Source: Cristatella mucedo
Taxonomy: Eukaryota; Bryozoa; Phylactolaemata; Cristatellidae
Length of the DNA stretch: 64,000 nucleotides
Assembly (NCBI GenBank): GCA_009760855.2
Contig: WPIO01000067.1
Coordinates: 805,501-869,500 of the forward strand
Direction of reading: 5' to 3'
Shown here: positions 39,801-51,447 of the stretch, one piece after another
How the letters are laid out: every line of letters begins with the position of its first letter
Numbering within the stretch: the stretch's first letter is position 1
Translations under genes and position numbers: made by a program
Notes under the pieces: model-generated
Told to the model about the DNA's origin: nothing
Seen by the model: only the letters and a program-made list of their open reading frames with translations
The model's database searches: none

Positions 39801-42800
39801 ATCCTCGCCATTTAGGGTCACACATCTAAAAACGTTTACATTTTGATAGCTTCTCTCAACGGAATCTTGGTTTAGATAAGCTTTACCTCAAGTTGCAATC
39901 AAAGATTCATAACTTTTTTCGATGTTGCTCTGCTAAAGATTTAACTTTATCCTTAGTTCTGACTCGGCTTTACTAATGCAATTTCCTTTGGCTGAGCTAG
40001 AGAAAAGCGACCGGAACGTTGCCTCTGGATATATACACGACAGTACAGCTGGCTTGCTAATGCCAAGGTTTGGTCTTGTATGTTGTTTTCAAAAGAAATT
40101 TGGATCGCTGGCTGTCGATCGATAGCTACATACTGGGGATGGCAGACGGGCATACGAGGCCATCCACGGCCTGGCTCCTTCTCGTCTTGTCAAACTGTGC
40201 CACCTCTTGCAGCCACTCCGTTCCCGGTTCCGGTCGTGTATGGAAAATATATTCACTGTCCTATTCCTCCACTTGAAGGCTGTTGGTGACAGAATGTTGT
40301 GCTCTGGGGGTCGTCGACTCCTGGATTTCCCTCTCACGATTCTAATGCAATGACGCCTACGTTAGTGCTGCCTATTACGGCACGACCTTTCCATACTTCC
40401 TGAGCTGCTACTTTCGTGTTGCTCACTACCCTAGCTGCTCACCTGACTCGGCTAGGCTTTCAAATTCCTTTCCGTTGCGTGAGATAAAGTAAGTTGGCTA
40501 CCGAACGCTACCGAAAGAAGCTTAGGGTTTGAGTGGGCTATATGAACCTCTCCTGCTTTACATCGCCATAGTCTTCGTAGATTTTAAGATTTGCAGACAG
40601 AGTTCCATCTTCGTTTAGTGCAGCAACACTGCCATCGATCCTTCGAAAGGACTACTTCAAATTCTGACCTACATACTTACCTTCAAATTAAAAGTGAGCA
40701 GAGCATTTATTGAGTTTGCATTATAATTACGTCTGTTTCAAGCTTCTTCCAAATTACTCGTTTATAACTTAATCAATTTTCACTAAGTAAGTAAGTAAGA
40801 GTAGCAAGAGCTACCCCGAGTTGCTGCATCATGCGGTCTTAGTCTATCTAGTCAATTAAATGAGTTTGTTTTTACGATCTACTATGTGCCCCGTCTTTCA
40901 AAGGTCTTTAGAACGCTTCACTTAAAATTAAAATGTCACTTGTATTATGAGCTCGTGTCGTCTTGCATGCCGAAAGTTCTCAGGGTTTATTCGTGCTTTG
41001 CAGGCTGGTTGTCACATGTATGTTTACGCATTTAATCTCAATACTGCTTCGGTGCTAGAGTGGAAACCTTTTCTAATAGCTCCTCACTTACTTTAGTTGG
41101 CCGCCGTCGACGACGGCATAGGCCGGCAAGGGAGCCTTCTGAGAGCCCTTGGCGCTGTACCATGTATAGGTGCACGCTGGACCACAATTTGCTTGGCAAA
41201 CGAGGATGAGCTCTCCACCAATTGCGACGCCACCACTACCACCTGCACCGTTGGGGGAAGTCACTTTTGCCGAGTTTGGTTCGTAGCTGCCTACAAGTGC
41301 ATCGAAATCGTCACTCGGTTGCTTTACTATCACATGGATTGTACAACGACTGGAACTTTGATTGTTTCAGGCACATAAAGCAGCCCTATTAAATCGGTTC
41401 ATGCAGAGGCACATCTCTTAACATGTCAACAAGCTGCACAGAGGCAGTGTTTATTCTGAACCTAAAAAGGGAAACCGTGGCAATTCTAAGTAAAACGAGC
41501 AGCCTCATGCCAGCATGATACCTTTTGTGTCCACGGTGACTGTGACTGTACCAGACGATGAACCATACTCGTTTGTCGCAGTGCATGAGTAAATTCCAGC
41601 ATCCTTACCCTGAACTGATTTTAGCCTACAACAGGCAGTTCAGATGTTAAACCGCTCTTTTTGCTAGTGTTGTATTTTCTCGTTGCTTTTTGGTCGCTTT
41701 CTTTTAAAGCAGCCACGTCAATTGGTGATATTAATAATACGTTTGATGCATGTTAACCGGGTTTTGTAGTTGTTTCTGATTGTTTGATGTCGGTAGTAAT
41801 AATTATACATGACGTTTGTTATTTTTCTGTAATCCGTAGGTTCGATTCGACAATTCTGTTAGATGTACGCATGTATATACGATTTGCTATGGGCTGAAAC
41901 GGGTCATGCATCGATGCTGATTATATACACCAAAAGGTTTGCCTATGTCAAGAACACGGGCTCAACTACAAACTGGAGGTATGTGTGGAAATACAGAACG
42001 TGTCTTATACAAAATTACTTTTGAAAAGTAAAACTTCTTCATCGAGTCTAATTAATTCGATGACTTAGCTAAAAAGAAATAACGTGTATCCTGAAATGTA
42101 TGCAACAGGCATTGGGTATCACTTTCGATTTGCTGCTTTAGCAGTTCTTGTTTAAAATGTGGATTTAAAACTCCATCACTATTGGAAGCTGGAGGCAGTC
42201 ATAGCATACTTCTTTTAAAGAACCTGATGACACATGCTTGTTTGCCGAATCTCACATCTTGCATTTTTTGTATCGTCTTTGTGAAGTGATCTTCTTCGTT
42301 TTGCCTACTTGCACATGTTCATTAGATGGCAGCAGTTTGCAGTTTTTTTTTTCTTACAGAGTCGATGATGTTTCCTACTTGTTTATCATTTCGCTCACGT
42401 TCACTCAGAAATGCAGGCTTTCACTATCTATAACAGGGAGTCCAACTGCTGCTGTGTCACCAAATCCTTTCTACTTCTTTAGTGGAAGACGGCAATTAGG
42501 TGAAGATAGAGAGACTTATGGTTCCCAAATGGCATTTACCACCATCTGACAACCTCTACTAAATTAAATGATTTTATGGAATACTTACGTTAACTTGTTG
42601 CTGCTAATGAGAGCAGTAGTTGGCAGTGCTACCGGTTGATTGTTAATGATCCTGGTCCAGTTGATGCTCGGGGCTGGATTTCCGTTAGCCTGGCAATTGA
42701 GTTCGACCGTTCCACCAACGTAAATACCCTCACTGCCCGCATCGCTGCTGATGGCAGTCGCCTTCACTGAGGTCGGCGAGTAACTGTCTACAGTGAGCAT

Positions 42801-45459
42801 AGAAGAAAGGTTCAGTGTTCAGGTTGTGGGTGACGAGAGGTTGGACATAAAGAACGGGGCAGAACACGCAAGTCGACAACAATATTATGGCTTATCAACA
42901 GGATAGGTCTTTCGTCCACCGAACCGCAAATGGAACTAACCACGACGTATGCTAGCTAATGTCGTTCATAGCAATGCGTGAACGGACACAATGCAAACCT
43001 ATTCCAAGGATACCAAGAAACTATCGAGAGCTAGCAAGAGCTTGGGTAGTGCAAAGCTCAACGAAACCTTTGCAATTTTGGACAAGTAGGCAAGACTACA
43101 TAAATGCTGATGTCTTACCTGGCACGTTCACTCTGAACTGGTCGGACAGAATTGCACCAAATCCTTCAATGACTGCTTGGCAAATGTAGACACCCGCGTC
43201 ACCTTTTGAGATACCTTTAAGGCTAAAAAATATTGTAAAGCTCCGGTTGTATGTACGTATTCCTTGGCCTATCTGCTGACGAGTGCCCCTTCAGCAGAAG
43301 CAGCAAAACAGTTGAGGGTTTGGTCAGTAACTAAAGAAGAGTCCAGTGGATGCACTTATGATTGCACCCAAGGCGTATTACAGTGGTCATTTATAGGCAG
43401 TGATCGGCAGCATGTATACCCTTATCTAAATAATTCAACTGTATTGAACTTGAATAAAAAACTATCTATCAACGGCACCGAGATTAGCCAACAACTTCGG
43501 TCGTCAAAGGCGAACACCTGAACTCCTTCAAGCCAAACCTTCATTTGGTGCATATGTAAATTGCCTAGAAAGAGATTTATTTCTCTGAGATCACTTTATC
43601 AATTGTGTTGTTATTGTTAGTAATATTACTATAAACCAAGGTGCTGTGTAATGAGAAGGTCCTAGGATTTTGCTACAGCTAAAACGCAGCAACCGTCAAT
43701 GAATCCCGTTAATCAGGATGGAACAATAGTGCACAGCAGTCCGGTGATCTAGTCGATTGAAGTGATCCAAGTACTGACAGTTTTTGCCACTCTTTCTCAA
43801 CCCTTTAGCACTGAATTTTGTTTACTGAATGACTCGTGTTTTCTTCAGGCTATTGTGCATGGCCCTACTCACATCAAGAGTCACACAATCGACCGAATGT
43901 TTTTCTATAACTTAAAGCCATAATTTCCATTTATAATCTAATTTTGCTTACCTGACCACAAGTAGATCTCATTCAGCTTGCAGTACGTGCATTCATATGC
44001 ATGCAAAGTCTTATGTGAATTGCGAAACCGCAAAAGACTCTTGACGTAGATGAATTATGCCCCGGAAAATGTTCTCTTTCACTGCTGCTCAATCCCCATT
44101 CCGGTCTCCCATCATTTTTAGGCTAAAATACGACACAGCCAACATTGTGAATGAGTTTGCCAGCCTCACTAATAGCACTGTGCTTCCTCGCACTGAGAGC
44201 CTATGGTTTACCGATGACATTGCAATAGCTAGATCTACTAAGCCCAAGATTGAAATGCGTACGATAGATAAGGAATGACTGTCCACCACAGTGAGGCATT
44301 TAATTGCTACTGTAGCTCGAACCGACCAATCCTCCCAGAGGCCAAGACTAACTTACATTTAAAATTGTTCAATCACAGATGCACAATCCAAAGACACTGA
44401 TGTAGAAGATCAATCGTCTTCTTAAAAGCTTTAAGGTTATCTCCTTATCTAGTGATCATTGTTCGGAGGATCAAGCCAGTTGCGTGTCTAGCTTTTTGTT
44501 AACTAGATAGACAAGATCAAGGATTTCTGGCTTGGGCAGAGAGGATTTTCCTTGAATCACGTTCCTCAACTCCGTGCTGCACCTCAATGCCTTCCATGAA
44601 GAAACGAGTAACATCATCCTGAATTTCATACCCCTATCAGAGAAGACAAGTAGTTCTGTAGGCACTGCTCCCACTGTCTTACTTCTTAGCTGCACGGCTC
44701 TGCTACTGCCGTGTACAAGTTTCATCATAAATATGTCATTACCCTCCGATTATGTTCTGACAACTTTACCAAAGTTCGTAGTCAGACCCCTACTCAAGAT
44801 AGCTACGCTATACCAAGACAATTTATATTATAATTATTATAATGATTTAATGTAAAACGTGTTCTTATATATCCTGTTCTGAGTTTATAATTATCTTTTA
44901 CCATTTTTAATGGGAAGCCAAGTTGAACTCGACAATCCTTTTAGACTCAATTCTCAGAAGTCTCGTTGAAGCAGCAGCCTGCTAGAATTGAAACTGACTC
45001 ACTTGAGCACAGCCTGGCCAGCTGAAGAGTCGCTGGGTAGCAGCCGCCCATCTTTTCTCCACTGAAGCTGAAGGTTAGAGCTACCCACGACACGGCACGT
45101 GATTGATGCTTCAGTACCAGGCAGGAACGAGTTGCCGTTGCCGTTCCTGGGTTGCACACCACTGGCTATGATGAATAGTTTCAATGGTGACCAGTTGACT
45201 ATTGCAACTCCACCTGCAGAAGAAATAAATCTGTCAACACTAGCAGCATAGCAAAACTAATAAAAACTATTTATGATTTGCATAAGCTATCCCTATTATT
45301 TAAGATAATGTCCAGTGAATAAATCGGATAGCAAATGAGCCAGAGCATTATTCACTTGCCATCACTACTTCGATGTACTAAGACTTATAATTCACTCGGT
45401 CTAATATGTCGATCTCACTTTGATAGCTAGAGATCTTGTCCCAAGACATCGTATACACA

Positions 45460-45552
<93 letters not shown>

Positions 45553-45564
45553 GACACATATATT

Positions 45565-45609
<45 letters not shown>

Positions 45610-45610
45610 T

Positions 45611-45669
<59 letters not shown>

Positions 45670-48600
45670 ATTTGTGTGTGTGTGAGTGTGTGTGTGTGAG
45701 TGTGTGTGTGCACGTCTTTGTTTGTGCGTGTATTATTATTAGTAGTAGTAGCAGTAGTGGTAGATAATTTGTTTGCATATTGCCATAGCCAAGAGAACTT
45801 CACTTCTTTTCGAAAACTTCATATAAGCCATTTGGCTTGAGTTCACATCCTCAGTCTTCAACCATATTCAGCTTTACTTTGACCAAGGCTAGCACCATAA
45901 TTAGTTAGTCATACTAAGGCGCCATACTTAATACAGATGTGATGTAAATGCCTTCCTATCGTATTTGAGTCAGCAGGTGCCGTACCAAAAGAAAACAGCT
46001 GAAACTTTAACTGTGTAAAGAGCAGATAAGTATCACCGAGGCACTTTCGCTAAGGAGTGCATCCGATTCCAATTAATCACAGAAATTCTACTATTCAGAA
46101 CCAAGAGCATTTGAGAATTCGAAGCAAGCATGTTATGTGGCCTGTTCATCGCAGATCCATGTTGGTGCTACAATTGTCTGCAGCTGTTGTGGCAACTTCT
46201 TGGCAAAGATAAATCCTTGTTATTGGATTCACACTCAGTGATGCGAACTGCTTTCGTGAATAATTACTGCACTTGCCTTTAGTGTCCCAGGAGACGCTTC
46301 CTCCAATGGATAATGAACCGATTCGATTCTGTGCAGTACAGAAGTATATGCCCGCGTCATCTGCTTTGAATGACGGAATTCTACAAAAGACGGTTTGTAC
46401 TTGCTCACAGAGTAAGTTCGGCGATTTTCTCGCCCTATTCACCTTAAATCAGACGCTTGGCGAGTAGTGTGGCTGCCATTTCACTAATGCTTAATTTGAC
46501 CGTTCATTATATTGTTTCGGAGAGTTGACCTACTTAAATTGTTTTCTTACTGCAAGGGATAAGCTAGTTTAGGAATCTCAAATCGTAGTACTTGAATTTG
46601 CGGTCAAATATATGATGAATCTGGCTCAAGCTTGGTGTTACAAGCTGCAATCGGTTGAGGCAAAAACCCACTTCGAATTTGTTGAGCAGCTCTATTTTCT
46701 AGATGAGTTGATGCTTTTGATTTGGCTATACTAAAGGGAAAAAAGGTATCAAAAACAATGAGCAACTCTGCAGGTGCAAGAGAAGGTCAAGGATCTCCTC
46801 TGGGTCCTATACCCACTTTCCTGCTCCTACGTTGCATTGATCAGATGCTGCAATGCATAACTAACATCATTAATATGTCATTAGCTTCAGGTTATGTACT
46901 TGTATCTTATAAAAATAGCTGTAGTCAGGCTAATTCTCAAGAAAAAGACACTAGACCAAGAGAATTTGAGCAACTACCACCCAGTCTGCCGTCTGTCTAT
47001 CCTATAAAAAGACGCTGGAACGGGTGGTGGCAGACCAGCTTAAATCCTACATCGAAACTTCAAACCTTGCTAGTAGGTTCCAGTCTGGTTTTAGAGCTAA
47101 TCACTCCACAGTGCCAGCATTGCATAGGGTATACGACGACCTACGTAGGAATGCAGACATGGGTAGAGTGTCTCTGCTCGTCTTAATCGATGTTTCGTCA
47201 GGTTTTGATGCTATCGATCAAAAAGATCTTCTAGGCGCCTCCCATCTTGCCTGGGCATCACTGGCACTTCTCTGCAATGGTTTAGGTTCTATCTCAGTGA
47301 GAGACTTCATAGTAGTGAAGTGAATGGAAAAAAGATCATCCGAGGTACCTCTGAAATATAGGGTACCTCTGGGATCCATGCTTGATCCGGTTCTTTTCGC
47401 GATGTATACTCTTCCTCTTGCTGATGTGATAGCTAAGCAAAATCTAGGCTTTCACTTCTATGCGAATGGCACTCAGTTGTATCTTTGCCTTGGTCCCTCT
47501 CAGCCTTCGAGCACCTCTCAACTCACTTGCTGCATGTATCGATGACATCCACATATGGATGGCAGCTAATTTTCTACAACTAAACGACAATAAAACTAAC
47601 TTAGTAGTTATTGGCGAACCCAGTGTGATTCAGAAGCTGGAAAGGCTGGCTCTCAAAATTGTCTGCCAGCATGACTCCTTTTAATCAGCTCAAAATTAAG
47701 GTGTCACGTTCCAAAGTGACCTCTCATAAGACGACAACATCAGCTCCTGCAGTCAAAGCTGCCTACTTTGAGCTACATAACATTGCAAAAATTCAGGCTA
47801 ACTTAGGTTACGATACCACGTGTAAGTTCTTCCATGCATTCGTGACATCCCGTCTCGACTTCTGCAATTCTCTGTTTACTGGTCTACCGGCATATGTGGT
47901 CAGGCGATGGCAGCTGGTGGAAAACTTTGCAGCGAGGCTCGTCGGTCGTGACCTTCGCACTTGCCACATCACATCACTTCTCACCGACATGCAGTAGCTA
48001 CCTGTCAAGTAATGCATCGACTTCAAGGTTTTGTCGCTCACTTTTAGGTCACTTCATTCTTTGGCTCCAGCCTATCTCTCAGATCTAGTCCCCCACCAGG
48101 CCAAGCATCATACCACCCGCTTTTCGGAATCCAACATTCTACCAATACCTCGCACAAACCTCAAATTCGTCGGAGACCGTTCATTTAATTCATATGCTTT
48201 TGCAAAGCCTGGAACTCACTACCGACTTTCTTCAGAACAACCCCTGACTTGACGACATTTAAATAGAACTTAACGACACACTTCTGTAGGACAGCATTCA
48301 GTGGGTCCCTATGGTTCGTCATTTATGTGCTTATGCGTGCTGACACTGTGCATGCTGCCACTATCCATATTTACATGTTGTCCCGGTGCATGTAACCCTA
48401 ACTATGTTATTCATGTTGTTTATCAAGCATGATATATCTCACTATTCAATGGCTTTTCCAATTGCAGCAAATGTAAAGCACCTAGAAAGAGATTGAGTTC
48501 TCTGAGGGTGCTTAGTCATTTGCAATACTATTATTATTATTATAATTATTATTTAAGATATAAATAGTGTAGAATTGTGGAGTATTTTTAAATGACTCAA

Positions 48601-51358
48601 CTGCATTAAAACACTTACACAGTATTCCGAAAATTAGTGGCAAAGTAAATTGTTACAATTAGTGAAAACTAAGAGCTACAACTAAAGGTAAAATGACTTG
48701 CACTATAGATGGCTTACACGATCATCAGTATACCATTCAAACATTTTTGGGCACTATTTAATCGTAACCACAGCACTGTTGTGGACGCCTCTTAAGGTCT
48801 CACATTATGCAGATCATTATTAGATGAGTTCACCTGCATATTTTTTGCATTTTCTATGGTCAGGTAGTGCTAAAATTATATCAAAATTTAAAGTTCTGAA
48901 AGTACCTAGTTTGCATTGTGCAGGATGCAGCATTCAGCAGAATCTCTATCTTTGTCTCTTAACCTGTCTGGCTCACTACTCAATCTCTTACTATCTTTCT
49001 CTCTCTATCCCTGTCTCTTTGTCTCACTGTCTCTATCCCTACCTCTCTCCAGCTGCTCTCGTCAAAGTTGGTCGTCCTCTTTACTTCTTCCTCTCTCCTT
49101 TCTTTCCGTACTTAATTCAAAAAGAGTGTTTCTATGACTGTATATCATCAGCTTCTGCGAGTTCTGAATTATTCCACATTTGTCACAGCTTGGCATTTTT
49201 ATGCAGCAGCAGCTTCCATAGTTGCTTTTCAGTTCTCAAAGCATGGTTTTTGGATCAATATATTTCTTGATCATTTTACTAACTTACGTTAGCTTTCCTC
49301 CTTCGGAGATGGCTGAAGTTGGTAACGGGAAGTTTTTCGAGTTATTGACTCGGCCCCAGTTATAGCTGGCAGCTGGACTGCCATTTGCTTGGCAAACGAG
49401 GATGAGTTTGCCACCAGTTGAAACACCTCCAGCACCTCCTGTGCTGTAGGTGGCAGACACTGTTATAGAGTTTGGTGCAGAGTTGGCTAAAAGAAAGTAC
49501 ACGATATGTGTCACTTGGTCCTTTCGGATAAAGCAGAAGTTGCTACAATTTGAACTAAGGTAGATTGAGTCAGAAACAAGCAACCGTTGATTTACAAGCA
49601 ACCTTAAACATAGCTTCGTGGCTACCAGAGTTTTGCTAGCCTAATAGAGGATGCTGTTTTTTTTAGTCCAAACCTCAAAGAATGAGACAGAGATTAGTTA
49701 TACCATATGCGCAGGCTAGGAACTTTGCGATTACAAAGAGCACTTTCTTCCCAGTAATGCCTCACCTGTGGTGTCCACAGCAATAAAGACATTGCCCGTT
49801 GATGAACCGTACTGGTTTGTAGCAGTGCAAGCATATGCTCCAGCATCCTGAGCCTGGACGGACGGTATTCTACAACCAGGACGTTAGAGTGGCATGCTGA
49901 GCTACGATTTCCTTCTGGTAGCTGCTTTGGTTAACTTACCATCTCCACACTATGCTTTAGCTAAATCCGTAGTGTAGGCGACGAGCCTTCACGGAGCACT
50001 CTGAAATGCGGTTGCAAAGTAGTCATCTAGTTCTAATTTCCACACTGTTCACGTCTTGAAAGCATACCAAAGCTCAAGTTCTGGCTTTTTTTTAGGAAAA
50101 TGCTATCATATGTTCTCGATTCTCTCTCTCTCTTTCGTGTAAAATATAGCAGCTGAATGTGAGATTGGATTATCATTAATACCTTGTACGCACCTTAGCA
50201 TTGGTATTTTGTTCTTTCATGTGCCCCTTGTCTTTATTTCAACCACTGTGACTCTTTATTTGCATACAATCACCAGACTGCTAGCATTCATTATTCAAAT
50301 TTCCTTTTATTCTTTTTTCACTGCTCCTGTTTATTTTCATCGGTTTCACACCATCTCTCTTTTTCAGCACTATATTTCCAACCGGAAATTTGGCTACTGC
50401 TGTGTATTTAAATACCATTAGTAAATGTACTTTAACTCGGTGCTGCTGCGTCTCAAACTCTTGTTGCGATTCACTGTTTCTATCCCTCCGTCTAGCTCGG
50501 TCTGTATCCCCACTCACGCCCTTCATTTTCCTAAAATCTTACATTAGCTGGTTTCCGTTGATGATAGTTGTGGTAGACAACGGTACCAGTTGAGCTCCAA
50601 TGAGTCTGTTCCAGCTGATCACAGGGGAAGGCCTGCCGTCGGCCTCACAGAGTAAGTTGATCGATCCACCGATTAGAATTCCAGAACTTCCCCAGTCGCT
50701 GCTGACAGCCGAAATCTTTACAGAAGATGGTGAGTATTGGTCTACAGAAATTACAGCAGTGGCGGCCCACGGTCTGGCCCCGATGAGGTACTTCATGCTC
50801 AGACGAGCCGCAAATGCAGTAGACGACCCCAAAATACTAAGCTCAAAGGTGATTTTTAAAGAACCGTCAATAAAAAAAAACAGCTGAGTTTCATACATTA
50901 CAATGTATATCATATGCACAGATAGGCTGAGAGTCTGAAAAACACCACTAGAGTGACTTAAAAGTTGTATAGAGTTTACGAGGCGTGCAAATAAGAGAAA
51001 ATTGGAAGAGCTTTCTTCACGCAGGCAAGCTCAGATGAAGCCTTACCTAGTACGTTCACAATGAAATCGCCAGAAACGAGGGTGCCGAATCCATCGACGA
51101 CTGCTTGGCAAGTGTAGACACCCGAGTCAGCTGATGTGATACTTTTAATGCTAAAAAAATTGTCTAGCCATTTACATAATCATCACTAAACTGGACTTGT
51201 CAATAAACTGATGATCATGTAAAAATCAAGTAGATGAAATAGCTTACATTGGCTGCTTTAGGGACTGAACAGATAATTAGTGCATGGCTATCATAAAAAA
51301 AGTATTTCTTATCGCGGAAATCGTCCTGAGTTTGTGTGGTCTTAAGATACTAGGTAAA

Positions 51359-51447
<89 letters not shown>

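Larger units (their letters stand above)
700..41434 (-). repeat. Tandem array of seven near-identical 5.8-kb units within the Ig gene
   Basis: Equivalent alpha N-half exon ends lie at 634, 6430, 12224, 18025, 23833, 29633, 35432 and 41092, giving periods of 5796, 5794, 5801, 5808, 5800, 5799 and 5660 bp. Introns and exons are equally similar between copies, with scattered single-base changes and small indels. Each unit holds six exons (921 bp, 307 codons) and one LINE fragment. Near-identity ends on the right at about 41,434, inside the intron after the last alpha N-half. On the left it ends within exon 634-832, whose 3' part is already diverged. Beyond both edges the same domain order continues in diverged form, so the array was made by amplifying one internal triplet of an older gene. 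Confidence 0.95.

Noticed and set aside
634-41290. CRISPR-like or bacterial repeat interpretation of the periodic sequence
   Set aside because: The period is 5.8 kb, with split exons and LINE fragments, which is eukaryotic gene structure.
45401-45803. Open frames of repeated His-Thr, Ile-Tyr or Cys-Val on both strands
   Set aside because: They are translations of CA/TA/TG microsatellites with no coding signal.
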